Assembly: GCA_020746105.1 (NCBI GenBank)
Contig: CM036639.1
Coordinates: 5,905,501-5,969,500 of the forward strand
DNA from: Trogon surrucura
Lineage: Eukaryota > Chordata > Aves > Trogoniformes > Trogonidae
Direction: 5' to 3'
DNA length: 64,000 nucleotides
In this document: piece after piece, positions 34,109-46,431 of the stretch
Layout of the letters: each line of letters starts with the position of its first letter
Numbering within the stretch: the stretch's first letter is position 1
Notes under the pieces: model-generated
What the model saw: only the letters and a program-made list of their open reading frames with translations
Databases searched by the model: none
Told to the model about the DNA's origin: nothing
Made by a program: the position numbers and the translations under genes

Positions 34109-35292
34109 GTCATGGGTTGACCCTGGCCTGCCGCCAGGTACCCACACAGCCGCTCTCTCACTCCCCCTTCACTGCTGAACAGGGGAGAAAATATTTCCAA
34201 GGGTTCAGGGTTTGAGATAAGGACAGGGAGATGACTTTCATTTACTGTCCTGGGCAAAAACAGACTCAATTTTAGGGAAATTAGGTACATTTATTAAAAG
34301 AACTAATCAGAGAGGAGTAGTGAGAAGTAAGAATGAGCAAACAGATCTTAAACAGAACACCTTCACCCCATCCCCTCCTTCTTCCCGGGCTTAACATCAA
34401 TCCCGGTTTCTCCACCTCCTCCCCCCGAGTGGCGCAGGGGGACAGGGAATGGGGGCTGCGGTCAGTTCATCCGACGTTGGTTCCACCGCTTCTTCATTCT
34501 GGGGGAGGACTCTTCACTCTTCCCCAGGGCCACTGTGGGGTCCCTCTCACGGGAGACAAGCTTCTCACTCTCTTCTCCGCGTGAGTCGTCCCACGAAGGG
34601 CAATTCATCACAAACTGCCCAACGCGAGACACCTCACGAGGGGCAGCCCACCCCTCGTGAGTCTGAGGCGCAGTCCTTCAGGGGAAACTGCTCCAGCGTG
34701 AGCCACCCGCAGCATCCCAAAAGTCCCACCGGCCAACCTGCTCCAGCGTGGGCATTCCTCTCTTCCACGGGCTACAGGTTCCGGCAGCGACTTGCTCTGA
34801 TGCGGGCTTCCCACGGGCTACGGTCCCCTTTCAGGCATCCACCCACATGGCGTGGAGTCCTCGGTGGACATCTACGTGGTGATCTTCATGGTGGACATCT
34901 GCACCTCACCCATGGGCTGCAGGGGGACAACCCGCTTCACCATGGTCTTCACCACAGAGCCGGGGGACTCCTTCTGCTCCGGCGCCTGGAGCTCATCCTC
35001 CCCCCCCTCCTTCTTCACTGACCTTGGTGTCTGTACAGATTCTCACTCCTCCATCTCTGTGCCAGCTGTTATGGCGCAGTTCTTTTTCCTGTTCTTAAAT
35101 ATGTTTTTCACAGCGGCGTTCCTCTGCTGTCACTTTTCTGATAGGCTCAGCCTTGGCCAGCGGCGGGTCCCTCTTTGGAGCTGGCTGGCATTGGCTCTAT
35201 CAAATCTGGGGAGCTTCTAGCAGCTTCTTGCAGAAGCCACCCTGCAGCTCCCCCCCCCCACCGCCGAAATCCGGTCAGGCCAAACCAAAACA
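34109..35292 (-). mobile_element. 1,184-bp solo LTR, sister of the 844-2,023 copy
   Basis: Flanked by the 5-bp duplication CAAGG (34,104-34,108 and 35,293-35,297). It aligns throughout with 844-2,023; its left terminal TG is degraded. The uninterrupted site is visible at 39,770-39,780 (TGGCAAGGTTGTAG). Confidence 0.85.
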
Positions 35293-35297
35293 CAAGG

Positions 35298-36164
35298 TTT
35301 TGGTAGAAAGGTGTCACTGAGGTGACTTCCGTGAGAAGTTTCTAGAAGTTTCTGCCATACCCAATGCAGCCTGCTTCATGACAGACCCACCACTGGCCAT
35401 TGACAAAAGAGCCTGCAACACTGGTAGTGTTTCTCTCCTAGCATATTTTAAGAAAGGGGGAAATTGTTCGTACACAATTGCAAACAGAGAGAGGAGTGAG
35501 AATATGTGACAGTAACAACTGTTACTCTCTGTTAGACAACAAGGTCAGTGATGAAGGAGGGGAAGGAGGTGCGCCGGGTGTCAGTGCAGCAACTCCCCTG
35601 CAGCCAATGGTGAAGCCCATGGTGAGGCAGGCTGTCCCCCTGCAGCCCATGGAGCTAGTTGGTGGTGCAGATGTCCACCTGCAGCCTGTGGAGAAACCCC
35701 ATATCAGATCAGGCATCTTTTGTGTGCCAGGAAGAGAGGTTCAAGCATTTCCAGAGTAGATCATGCAGAGGACTCATGTCAAGTGCTGGAGGAGTCCAGG
35801 AAAGGCAAATGATGTCACTTTGGGTCATTCCTTTGGGTCTCTTTGGACCAATGTAAGCAAGCAGTAGCTCAAGTCCTGGCCTAACACTGCTCCCAGGTAA
35901 ATTCTGCCAACCTGTTCTACCTCCTTCTTTTCTGCAATGCAGTGGACTTTGCAACATCCCTCTTGCCCAGACAGACTATTTGACAGGTGGAGCCCAAAGT
36001 TAGGGTCTGAATGAAGTCAGCAGACATTTTAGAGTGATGGTCCATGGCCTGGGGGAAGGATATTTCTGTGAAGAAAGAAGAAAGGTGATGTTGATTTGTT
36101 GGGATGTACTGGAAGGTGTGTGACCTGGGCGAGATGAAAATGGTATAGAATGAGGGGTGGGAAT
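35298..36164 (+). repeat. Old long-LTR fragment, keratin-upstream debris and unassigned sequence
   Basis: 35,298-35,710 is the long-LTR family in plus orientation. 35,710-35,910 matches the upstream region of type I keratins (for example 27,850-28,020). 35,910-36,164 has no match I can recognise. No gene. Confidence 0.5.
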
Positions 36165-36610
36165 TGTCCTGGTTGCAGCTGGGAGCTGGTACTCTGCCAG
36201 GGAGCACGTGCACAAGTAGCTGGGAGTGAGCGTGGCAAGGACAGCTAACGCGAACAATTCAAAGGGATACTCCCTTTCAAAGAAGGTCATGTTTGGTGTA
36301 GAAGCAGGGAGCAGTTGGCCAGAGGATGAGAATCTCTTCTCGGGCATTGGTCAGCAGGCAGTGAACGGTTGCACTGTGCATCACTTGTCTTCCCTGAGGA
36401 TTTATTTCTCCCTTAATTCTTGCTGTATTCCCTTTTGTTACACTTATTTCTATTCTCCATTATTATCGAGTTTGTTATTGTAATTTATTCTCTTTCTTTA
36501 TTAAACTGTTCTTCGCTCTGCCCAAGCATTCTATTGTTTTTCCGTTCTCTACCACATACTACGTGGAGCAGGGAGGAGTGAGCAAGCAGCTGTGTGGGGT
36601 AGCTGTACAA
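36165..36610 (+). mobile_element. LTR upstream of fk6
   Basis: It starts TGTCCTGG, a common avian ERV LTR beginning, and has TTTATTAAAC near 36,500. The inverted relative at 46,432 sits at the same place in the keratin upstream region (next to AATGCACTTG), so the insertion predates the duplication of these units. The right end is approximate. Confidence 0.6.
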
Positions 36611-37928
36611 GTGCATTGGCCATGGGCTTTGACAGGGGACAGGACTGTGTCCCATGGCAGAAGGCACCAACATTTCACTGGAAGCACATCCATTTGGACA
36701 TGGCCTGTCCAAACAAGGTGGATGGGATTTCTCAGCCCTTCCCCGGGATCAAAAAACAAACCCTGTCCCTCTGAACTCTCTAGCCTGGAGAGGTAGGCAA
36801 GGAGGGGACTGCCTGGCATGCTGAGGCATTGCCAAAGATCGTACCTTGGGTTAGGGATCACAATGATTCTACGAATCTGTGATCCTAACTAGTGTGAAAT
36901 GAACCTTGTTGAGGTCAAGAGTCATCAGCAGCTGAGATGAGCTTTGCAGGGGCAGGAGAAGGAGAGTTCAGGAGGCAGGAGGTACCTTTCAGGACCTCTT
37001 CCCTGGACAGACCTCCAGCAGCCTGGTGAAATCACTACTCATTGGTTCCTGGGCTCCTGATGACACTAGGAATATGTGGCTCCTCAATGCTCCCAACAGA
37101 GCAGTGCAGACTGTCCATTTCATGGGTAAGACCGTCCACTTCTAGAGGAGGGACACAAAAGAAAATGCACACATGCACATGCACACCTGTGGGGTACCCT
37201 GCCAGAACGTTTGCACCCACGTGCATTCATACAAACCCAGCTCCAATCAAGAGCACACAGACAGGTACATACATTGAAACACAACCAAGTGCTGAGGACA
37301 TCAAGGCACAACCACAACAGGACTAGAGCATTCTGGGGAAACACAAAGTCCCAGGTGTGCCTTCAGCATTGTTTGTATAATCACAGAGTGCACAGAGAGC
37401 ACAGGGGACAAAATTAATCAGAAATTATTCCTGAGGGCAGAGTTAGGCAGGATGGGGTTAAAACCAGCAGCACAGCACACTCAAGCTGGGGGAGGAACCA
37501 TTGGGGTGAGCTGAGGAGGGAGGGAAAGAGAAGGATGGGGCATGACCTCATAGGGAAGGGTCCGTTGGCAGCCATGTGAGGAATGTTAGATCTTCTTCCT
37601 GAGAGCAGCAGTTCAAACAGTCCCACCAGGTGCACCCTGCCTAATGCCACTTCCCTGCTCTGGAAACATCCACCATTTGAGCTGAGTCTTCTGCCCACAC
37701 TGCCACATTCCTGCCCAAGAATTCCTGGGGCCTTTCATCCCAGAGCTCTGAGGAAGCTTCGGTTGGGTAATGGGCATGGCACAAACCTGGAAATGAAAGG
37801 GCAGCGGTGCAGGAAATAAAACCACAGCCCATATCATCAGCTCTGATGGTTTGCGTTCAAGACAAATGTGTCAGAAAATTGTTACCTCTGCCAAGGGATC
37901 CTCAGGTCCTGCGGCAATGAGGGGCAGG
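36611..37928 (+). promoter_or_regulatory. fk6 upstream region
   Basis: Shared with fk2, fk3, fk5, fk7 and fk9 upstream regions. The promoter block has GTTTGCGTTCAAG at about 37,850-37,862 and TGTCAGAAA at about 37,868-37,877. Open frames (for example 37,042-37,326) have no recognisable product. Confidence 0.6.
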
Positions 37929-37994
37929 TATAAAAGGCACCCCAAGTCTCTGCTCTCTCATCAGCTTCTACTCTTCCTTCTCCCTGAGAACAAG
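37929..37994 (+). promoter_or_regulatory. fk6 core promoter and non-coding exon 1
   Basis: TATAAAA at 37,929-37,935. Exon 1 ends at 37,994 with donor CAAG/GTGAGT. The intron runs to 38,345. Confidence 0.87.
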
Positions 37995-38366
37995 GTGAGT
38001 CTGAAACCCCTTCTCCTCCTCTTCCAAAGGCAAATTTCCACTCAACAGATCGCTGATGATGGCTTTGTCATATGTAGGGGCTTAGGGTATCTTGTCATGA
38101 CAGAGGGAAGCAGGGAGAAAATCTGCTTAGAGAGAGGCTGGGATGTGACTTTGGTTGCTTTTGCTTTATGCACTGGGAGAGAGCTTCCTTGGGTCAGGCT
38201 GCTCATTGTAGGTATTGAATGCCATGTGGCTCCCGACAGCCTCTTCACCTTGTAACTCATTGATGGTCTTGGCTCCTTTGTGACAGAGTGCCCAGGCTGC
38301 TCTTCACCCATACTTGTTCTCTGTTTCCTCTCTAACCTCTCCCAGGTGTGCCTCGAGTCCCAAGAC

Positions 38367-38675
38367 ATGTCCTGCTGCACCCCGTGCGTACCCTGCTGCC
38401 AGCCCTGTGGCCCAACCCCACTGGCCAACAGCTGCAATGAGCCCTGTGTCCGCCAGTGCCAGAGCTCCACCGTCGCCATCCAGCCCTCTCCTGTGGTGGT
38501 GACCCTGCCCGGACCCATCCTCAGCTCCTTCCCACAGAACACCGTTGTGGGCTCCTCCACCTCCGCTGCTGTTGGCAGCATCCTGAGCTGTGAGGGCGTG
38601 CCCATCAACTCTGGGGGCTTTGACCTCTCCTGCATCACCAACCGCTACTGTGGCAGAAGGTGCCCCCCCTGCTAA
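38367..38675 (+). CDS. Feather-type beta-keratin fk6 (type III)
   Basis: 102 residues starting MSCCTPC, core [11 protein letters not shown], tail CGRRCPPC. It is identical in protein to fk10 on the other palindrome arm. Exon 2 begins at 38,346, and the short 5' UTR there reads differently (TGCCTCGAGTCC) from type I and II leaders. ATTAAA at 39,065-39,070. It faces fk7 tail-to-tail across CR1/LTR sequence. Confidence 0.95.
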   Translation: MSCCTPCVPCCQPCGPTPLANSCNEPCVRQCQSSTVAIQPSPVVVTLPGPILSSFPQNTVVGSSTSAAVGSILSCEGVPINSGGFDLSCITNRYCGRRCPPC

Positions 38676-39790
38676 AGATGCTGCCAACTGCCTTGAATAA
38701 GGTCTCACCGGGTCTCAGAACCTGCTGCTTGACAGTAGATCAAAGTTTGTGCCATTGTTTTAAGAGCACCTGACCGTCTCTGGCTGTCCTGTAAGGTCAG
38801 AAATTAAGGGACAGTCCTGAGGGCTCTTTGAAAACATGGTCAATGTCTACCTTTACTGTCTTTTCCTCACCTTTCTCATCTCCTTGTTTCTTGTCTTGTG
38901 ATGCCTGCTCTGAGGACCCCAGAGACCAGCCTGCAGGGACTTGCTAGCCTATCTCTCTTTATGGGACAGGGCAGCAGATGCCCTGTAGGGAGTCTACCAC
39001 AGGAAAAGGAAAACAGTTTCTTGACTGCTGCCTTTGGATTCATCTCATTTCCCTCTTTAGACTCATTAAAATGTTGCTGCAAGCATGTCTGTGTCCGTTA
39101 CATGGTCTTTGCATTTGTATCGTGAGAGCTGAGGCAGAAAGACATTTCTGTGTAGAGGAAATACGGGGGATCACAACCTGGAGACACACCCCTACAAGAC
39201 ACATTGGAGGCTGCGACACACTGCAGCATGTCTTCATTCAGGCACTGCCTCCTGAAGCTCAAGAAGGCATCCCTCCATAGTCACCCCACAGCCAATGACC
39301 ACCAGACCTTGCCTTGCTGTGACTCTGCTCAGAAATAGACCCTTGGCCCTGGAGAACATTTTGCAAACAGGAATCCTGACAACTGCTGTGCTCAGCTGAG
39401 GAAGTGTGGGTATGTGGGAGGCTCTGTGGAGGTCAGCAGTCCCTCAGGGTCTTGGTGAAGAGCGCTCCTCTTGCTTTGGGTGGAGCTATGCTGGGCAAGG
39501 AGGCTCAGAAGACGATGTTTCCAAAGAATAGCAGGAATTGGGAATGGGTGGACAGACTTGGGGATGCCCCTGTGACTTGCCTCCAATTTCCTCTCCTTTC
39601 CATCACCAGATTAGGGGTCCATGGCCAGAAACCCTGGACATGGACACTGGGAGAGATTCCCAGTGCAGTCCTATCACCTTTGAATAGAGCATCACGCACA
39701 GTCCACCTGCTGACTCCATGTGTTAGGCAGAGGTACTCCTAAGATGGTGTTGGTTTCTACTGGGTTTGCATGGCAAGGTTGTAGTAGAGG
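38676..39790 (+). repeat. fk6 3' UTR and downstream flank
   Basis: Type III flank, mirror image of 62,220-63,334. No independent gene is recognised. Confidence 0.75.
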
Positions 39791-40640
39791 GGAGTTAGTG
39801 AAATGGCTTCTGTGAGAAGTTGCTAGAAGCTTTCCCCGTATCCAGTGGAGACAACAGCAGCCTGCTCCATGACAGACCCACCACTGGAAAAGGCTAAGAG
39901 AGCCTGCAATGCTGGTAGTGCTTCCGTGGTAGCATATTTATGAAGGAGGGGAAGTGTTTGTGCACAATTAGAGGCAGAGAGAGGAGTGAGAATATGTGAG
40001 CGTAACAACTGTGCAGACACCAAGGTCAGTGAAGAAACAGGGGAAGGAGGTGCTTCAGGTGCCAGTGCTGCAATTCCCCTGCAGCCCATGGTGAAGCCCA
40101 TGGTGAGGCAGGCTGTCCCTCTGCAGACCATGGAGAAACCCCACACCAGATCAGGTCGATGTCCAAAGGAGTCTGTCATCACCTGGGAAGTCCATGTCGG
40201 AGCAGGCTCCTGGCAGGACCTGTGAACCCCTGGAGGGAGGAACCTACACTGGATCAGGTTTGTTGACAGGACTCGTATACCCGCAGGATACACACGCTGG
40301 AGCGGTGTGTTCCTGGACGACTGCCCCTTGTGAAAGGGACTCACCCTGGAGCAGTACCTCAATAGATGCAGTTGTGTGCGAAGGACTCAGGTTGGAGATG
40401 TTTGTGGAGACCTGTCTCCCCCGAGAGCGATGCCATGGTGCAACAGGGAAAGACTGTGAGGAGTCATTGTGTCCTCGTTTGACAATACCAGGACAATATT
40501 TTCTGGGTCTGCCCAGAGCACATGGCGTTTGCAATGGGGGAAGCAGGAGTGGCTGTGCCTATGGGGAGAAGAGGATGATGGGTCAGGTGATCCAAATGGA
40601 CCACTCACAGCCTTCTTTCCTAGGCTTGGGTGCCTCTGCC
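39790..40640 (+). repeat. Old long-LTR fragment, plus strand
   Basis: Same diverged family as 21,180-21,960, mirrored at 61,370-62,220. The frame 40,194-40,712 (172 codons) lies in it and has no known domain. Confidence 0.55.
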
Positions 40641-41924
40641 TTCTGCCAAGTCCATTTCAGGTCTTTCAGCTTCTTCATTTCTGTTGTGCAGTATGACTTT
40701 CTCATTCATTGAATTGATCTTTTGGATCATGCGGAGGTTTACAAACCACTGGGCCTGCTGGCAGCAGAAGTTCAGCTACCTCAAAGAAGGAAGAGTTCTT
40801 GCTCATGAATTGGCAGGGCTCATGGAGAGGGCTTTAAACTAGGTTTGAAGGGGGAAGGGGATAAAGCAATTCCTGGTTAACAGGGGACGTCCTGGATGAC
40901 TGGAGACTTGCCGATGTGGTGCCCATCTACAGGAAGGGCCCGAAGGAGAATCTGTAGAACAACAGGCCTGTCAGCCTGACCTCACTAGCAAGGAAGGTTC
41001 ATCTTGAGTGCACTGACATGGCACATGCAGGACCACCAGGGCATCATGCCCAGCCAGCATGGCTTTATGAAAGGCAGGTCCTCCTTGACCAACATGATTT
41101 CCCTCTATGCCCAGGTGACCTGCCTAGTTGATGAGGGGAAGACTCTGGATGTTTTCTACCTGGGCTTTTGTGAATGTTTTGTACCTGGCCGTTGGTAAGG
41201 CCTTTGACACTGTCTCCCACATCATTCTACTAGAGAAGCAGGCGTGTCCTAGCTGAGACAGGTGTACTCTTTGCTGTGTTAGAACCTAGCTGAGTAGCTG
41301 AACCCACAGAGTGGTGGTGAATGGAGTTAAATCCCGTTGGTGGCCAGTCACAACGGATGTTCCGCAGGTCTGCGATTTGGGGCCAGGCTTGTTGAATATC
41401 TTAATGATCTGGATGAGACCTCATTGAGTTCACCGCCAGTGATTTTGCGGATGACGTCTGATCGGGTGGGAGCATTGATCTGCTGGAGCACAGAAGGCTC
41501 TGCAAAGGGATCTGGAAAAGTTGGACCAATGGGCCAAGGTCAACTCTATGAGGTTTAATAAGGTCAAGTGCTGCACTTCAGTCACAAGCAACGCATACAA
41601 TGCTACAGGTCTGGAGAAGCGGGGCTCAAAGGTTGCCCAGCAGTGAAGGATCTGCACGTGTGTGTTGACAGCCTGCTGAAGATGAGTCAGCAGTGTGCCT
41701 AGGTGGCCAAGCAGGGCAAATGCATCCTGGCTTGTAAGAGGATTAGTGTGTCCCACAGGAGAAGTGAAGCGATTGTGCCCCTGTACTCAGCAGCGGTGTG
41801 GCCACAGCTTGAGTACTGTGTTCAGTTTTGGGTGCTGCAGTGTAAGAAAGACATTGAGGTGCTCAGGTGATTCTAGAGAAGGACAATGAATCTGGAGAAG
41901 GGTCTGGAGAACAAGTGTTACGAG
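40640..41924 (+). mobile_element. CR1 LINE fragments, plus strand
   Basis: A piece of the ORF1 end (VLAHELAGLMERALN, about 40,797-40,842) is joined directly to reverse-transcriptase sequence from about 40,875 (SQHGFMKGRSSLTN near 41,050), with ORF2 C-terminal remnants to 41,924. The endonuclease part between them is deleted. Mirrored at 60,085-61,370. Confidence 0.75.
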
Positions 41925-42505
41925 TGTGATACACGGAACCTACATGTGAATTCAAAATATATCTCAACATCACCGACGTGGTGACGAAGCAAACAATGAT
42001 TGCAAGTTCTGACTAGTAGCCAACAAGGATTGGATTGAACTGGGATCTCAAGGTCTTCCTGGCAACCCTGAACAAGCCAGACCCTGATCATGAGTCCTAC
42101 CTGGCAACCTGGACTGTACTGCACATGATCGGAGCACAAGCTCATCCAGAGGCCAGCCTGAGAAAGACTCTGGAGTGCACTGAATATCCCGACCCGCGGT
42201 AACCAGCATGGTAGAAGCATGACTGACGTAGGCATGCTATGATGGAGGCATGAACTATGTAAAGTGATTGGGGGAATATGCTAATGTGTCCTTGGAAAAA
42301 GCCCAGAGAACAGATAAAGGTGGCTGGTCATTAAGCTCCTGTTGGGAACCTCTACCAACACCCACCAACAGAATGAGACTCCACTGGATCTGGAGTGGTG
42401 GCTATCTCTCACAAATCTCTCCATTTGCTTTTCTATCTTTCCTTCTTTCTTCAATCTTCTCGTCCCTTTGACTAAATAAAGGTTTTATATTTGTATGATA
42501 TCTGG
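41925..42505 (+). mobile_element. LTR inserted between CR1 fragments
   Basis: It starts TGTGATAC inside a CR1 sequence and has AATAAAGG at about 42,475-42,482 near its end, where CR1 (GGATGAGATCTCACTG) resumes. A 5'-truncated copy lies at 47,627-48,026 and the mirror copy at about 59,510-60,085. The right boundary is uncertain by a few bases. Confidence 0.65.
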
Positions 42506-43190
42506 ATGAGATCTCACTGAGTTCACCGCCAGTAATTTTGCAGATGACGCCAGATTGGGTGGAAGTTTTGATCTGCTGGAGGGCAGGAAGGCTCTGCAAG
42601 CCAAGGCTGCCCCACCCTTCATGTCCTCAACTAGTCCATCATTATTTGTCAGTACAAGTTCCAGCAGTACTACTCTCCTTGTTGATGACTCCACCACCTG
42701 TGTCAAGAAATTATTGTCAACACACTGCCAAAACCTCCAGTCAATCTCAAGTTAATTTCAGTCTGCACTGATAACCAGTGCCTGTGACTGTAAGGCTATT
42801 CTGGCTCTGTGTAGGTGTCCTTAGCAGCTTCCACGTTCTGCTCTTCATCTACCCCTGAGCAGAGCTCAAACACATTCTTCTTACCCTCCACCACGATGTA
42901 TTGCTGCCACATTTTTCCTAAAAAGGACTGAGATATCCAGCCATGTGAGCTATCCCACCATGTCTCCGTAAGCGCAGTCAGGTTGTAGCCCTTCAACCGC
43001 ACACAAATCTCTAATTCCTCCTGTTTATTCCACGTGCTGCGTACTTTGGTGTAGAGGCATTTCAGAGAGGGAGTTGAGCATGAAGCTTTCACCCTAGAAG
43101 GGGAGAAGGCCTTCTGAATCACTTCATGGCAGGGAATTGAGGACACTTTGTTAATGCTCTGAATGTCCAAGCTCATTCTCCAGCTGGATG
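42506..43190 (-). repeat. CR1 fragments including an endonuclease piece
   Basis: A plus-strand CR1 scrap (to about 42,620) adjoins a minus-strand endonuclease fragment (42,796-43,176) with the readable motif LTALTETWWDSSHGW, typical of CR1 ORF2. The same junction occurs at 58,834-59,500 inverted. In fk2's flank (16.08 kb) the endonuclease part is absent. Confidence 0.7.
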
Positions 43191-44398
43191 TTAAAGTTTG
43201 AGTGCTGCCATTTCGCCCCCTAAGTTCTTCAGTTTGAAGCCTGTTTAACTAAGTTGGCCAGCCTACTGCCAAAGAATCCCTTGCCCCTTCCAGACACGTG
43301 GATCTCATCCCTCTCTAACAGTTACGGGAAGGAAAGAATGTCCCAATGTTGGCAAAAGAAAAGCTTCAGGATCACACGAGTGATGTCAAAATACTTTGAT
43401 ATATTTTGTGCACGTATTTCTGAATACCCCTAGACCAGGGATTGGAGGTGAGGAGCAGGTAAAGTTAAGACTCAGGGACATCCCCAAGGCTATTCACCCA
43501 TTCTCACTTTCCACCATCGTTTAGCAACATAGTCTTCTGAGCCTCCTTTCCCAGCACAGCTGCATCCAAAGCAAGAGGAGCAATCTTCACCAAGAGCCTG
43601 ATGGACTGCTGAGCTCCACAGAGCCTCCCACATACCTACACTTCCTCAACTGAGCACAGCCGTGGTCAGGATTCTAATTCACAAGATGTACTCCAGGGCC
43701 AAGGGTCTACCTCTGCGCAAAGTCACAGGAGGACAAGGACCGGTGGCTGTTGGCTGTGGAGTGACTACGGATGTTTCCCCACGCTTATGGAGGTAGTGCG
43801 TGAAGAAGGATGCGCTGCAATGTGTCACAGCCTCCAGTGTTTCTCACAGGGATGATTCCCCACACAGAACTCCCACGTGTTTCCCCTACAAAACAACAGC
43901 TTTCGGCCTCAGCTCTCACAATGCAGGTGGACAGACCAACTAAGAGACACAGGTAGGCTTGCAGAAATTTTTTAATGAGACTAAAGTGGGAAATGAGGTA
44001 GGCCCAAGAGGAGGTCCGTGGTGTGGGCAGCAGCAGGAGAAGCCAAGAATCAACTTCTTTTTTCCTGTGGCAGAGTTCCCACAGGGCATATGTTGACCTG
44101 CCCAGGAAAGACAGACAGGCTAGCAGGTCCTCCAGGCTGGTCTCCGTGGTCCCCATAGCAGGCTTAGAGAGGAACACAAGGCATCAAAGAAAGAGAGAAG
44201 AAGGGTGAGTAGTAGACAAGAAAGTTCAACGTTGGCCATGTTGTAAGAGACCCCTGAGGCTGGTCTCTTCATGTCTGCCTTTGCAGGACAGCCAGAGATG
44301 ATCAGGTGCTCATAAACAATGGCACAAACTTCGATCCTCTGTCAAGCACCAGGTTCAGAGTTCCAGTGAGACCTTGTCTAAGACCTTTGCCAGCATCT
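43190..44398 (-). repeat. fk7 3' UTR and downstream flank
   Basis: Minus-strand ATTAAA at 43,971-43,976. Mirror of 57,612-58,820. No gene of its own. Confidence 0.75.
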
Positions 44399-44706
44399 TT
44401 AGCAGGGGGGGCACCTTCTGCCACAGTAGCGGTTGGTGATGCAGGAGAGATCAAAGCCCCCAGAGTTGATGGGCACACCCTCACAGCTCAGGATGCTGCC
44501 AACAGCAGCAGAGGTGGAGGAGCCCACAACGGTGTTCTGTGGGAAGGAGCTGAGGATGGGTCCAGGCAGGGTCACCACCACTGGGAGGGCTCAATGACGA
44601 CGGTGGAGCTCTGGCACTGGCGGACACAGGGCTCATTGCAGCTGTTGGCCAGTGGGGTTGGGCCACAGGGCTGGCAGCAGGGTACGCACGGGTTGCAGCA
44701 GGACAT
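44399..44706 (-). pseudogene. Feather-type beta-keratin fk7 (type II), one-base frameshift
   Basis: It starts MSCCNPC and follows fk5/fk9 to residue 41 (VVIEPS), where one C of a four-C run is missing at about 44,581-44,588. The frame then ends QWW-stop. The rest of the gene (residues 43-102, 14-Cys pattern and CGRRCPPC tail) is intact in the other frame. Promoter, splice sites and 3' UTR look normal. The mirror gene fk9 has the full frame and differs at almost nothing else. It is either a fresh null allele or a homopolymer error in the assembly. Confidence 0.88.
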
Positions 44707-45096
44707 GTCTTGAAGCTTGAGGTGCACCTGGGAGAGAGGGCAGAGAGCAAGGAGAGGACAGTAATTGGTGAGGAGCAGCCTGAACAACCTTTCGTGAGGA
44801 AGCCAAGGCCATCAATGAATGGGAAGATTGAGACCATGTCCGGAATCACATGATCCTCGATGCCTTTTTCAGGAACGTACTACAAAGTTCACTCTAATGC
44901 AAGGAATCTGTCTCGTAGTGTATAAACTGAAAGCAGCCACAGTCACATCCCAGCCTCTCTCTAGGCAGAACTTCTTCCCACTTCCCTCTGTTGTGATAAG
45001 GTGTCCCCACCCCAACACATGACAAAGCCAGCATCAGCTGAGACATCCATTGAGTGGAGGTCTGCTTTGTAAGAGTAGAAAGGTTTTCAGACTCAC

Positions 45097-45162
45097 CTGG
45101 TTCCAAGGAGAAGGAGACAGGAGAAGTGGATGAGAGAGCACCGACTTAGGCTTCCTTTTATA
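45097..45162 (-). promoter_or_regulatory. fk7 core promoter and non-coding exon 1
   Basis: Minus-strand TATAAAA at 45,156-45,162. Exon 1 ends at 45,097 with donor CAG/GTGAGT, and the acceptor precedes 44,727. All signals match fk9. Confidence 0.85.
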
Positions 45163-45919
45163 CCTCCCCTCATTGCCGCAGGACCTGTGGCACCCTTGGC
45201 AGAGGTAACAATTTTCTGACACATTTGTCTTGAATGCAAACCATCACACATGGGCTGTGGTTTTACTTCCTGCACTGCTTCCCTTTCATTTCCATGTTTG
45301 TGCCATGCCCATTCTCCAACAGAGAATTCCTCAGAGCACTGGGATGAAAGGCCCCAGGAATTCTCAGGCAGGAATGCAGCAGTGTGGGCAGGAGATTCAT
45401 CTCAAGTGCAGGATTTATCCAGAGCTGGAAAGTGACTTCACACTAAGTCCCTCTGGTGAGGTTGTTTGTTGTGCCACTCTCAGGAAGAAGATCCAACAGT
45501 CCTCAGCTGAATGCCCAAGGATGTTTCTAGATGAGGTCATGCCCTATCCTTCTCTTTCTCTCCCTCATCTTCTCACTCCAATAGTATCTTATTTGGTGTG
45601 TGGGTGTTGTGTTGCTTGTTGTGACCCCGTCCTACCTATCACTGCCATCATGGACACATTTGGGCCTTCTTTGGATCATCTCCTCGCTGTGCATTTTGTG
45701 GCTTCTCAAAAGAAGATATGGGAACACCTTGGACTTTGTTCTTCCCGAGAATGCTCTAAGCCCCTCTGTGGTGCTCGCCCAGGTGTCCTCAGCAGAGTCC
45801 ACTCTTGGCTGTGCTCCTACGCATGTTCCTGTCCTCTGTGCTCTTGTGTGGGTCTGAGTTTGTAGGAATGCTAGTGACTGCTATAATTTGGTACATGTTT
45901 CCTCACAGGCGTTCATGAT

Positions 45920-45956
<37 letters not shown>

Positions 45957-46431
45957 TGTTGTGCCCTCCTCACAAATGGATGGTGTTGCTCCTTGCAGGG
46001 ACACTCTCCACTGCTCTGTCAGGAGCATTGAGGAGCAGCATGTTCTCCGTGTCAGAAGCAGCCCAAGAAGAGCTGAAGAGTTGATAACACCAGCCTGTTT
46101 CAGATCTGTTCATGGAAGTAGCCCTGAAATGTACGTCCTGCCTCTTGGACCTTCATTCTCTTGCCTCAACAAAGCTCATGCTCAGCTGCTGATGACTGTT
46201 GACCACAGCAAGGTCCATTTCACACCAGTTAGGATCCTGTCCTTAATTTAAGGTGACAATTTTGGGAATGCATCATCATGCCAAGTAGTCCCATTTTTTC
46301 CTTGCCTCTGCAGGCGCCTTATGCAGTCCATGTCCAAATGGATCGGCTTCCAATGAAAACTTGGTGATTTTTGCAGTGGGACACAGCCCTGCTCTGTTTC
46401 CAAGCCCATGGTCAATGCACTTGTTCCTTTG
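45163..46431 (-). promoter_or_regulatory. fk7 upstream region
   Basis: Mirror of 55,677-56,846 up to 46,333. It contains TTTGCATTCAAG and TGTCAGAAA on the minus strand near 45,210-45,240 and a GT tract at 45,922-45,954. The 211-codon frame at 45,230-45,865 has no recognisable domain. Confidence 0.6.
45922..45954. repeat. TG microsatellite
   Basis: About 16 dinucleotides. The mirror tract at 56,057-56,087 is one dinucleotide shorter, which accounts for the coordinate-sum change between arms. Confidence 0.95.

Larger units (their letters stand above)
38010..46333 (+). repeat. Left arm of giant inverted repeat
   Basis: This arm is the reverse complement of 55,677-64,000. Matched landmarks keep a constant coordinate sum (102,010 outside fk7, 102,009 between fk7 and the dinucleotide tract, 102,011 beyond it), so only about two small indels separate the arms. 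Substitutions are rare. The arm carries fk6 and fk7, CR1 and LTR copies. The true outer end is unknown, because the partner runs off the window. Confidence 0.95.

Noticed and set aside
42796..43176. 126-codon frame beginning MSLDIQSINK, mirrored at 58,834
   Set aside because: It reads as a fragment of CR1 endonuclease (TETWWDSSHGW). Identity between copies is due to the palindrome, so it is not a separate gene.
45922..45954. Dinucleotide tract as a Z-DNA regulatory switch
   Set aside because: The tract is ordinary for vertebrate DNA and varies between arms. Sequence alone gives no evidence for a role.
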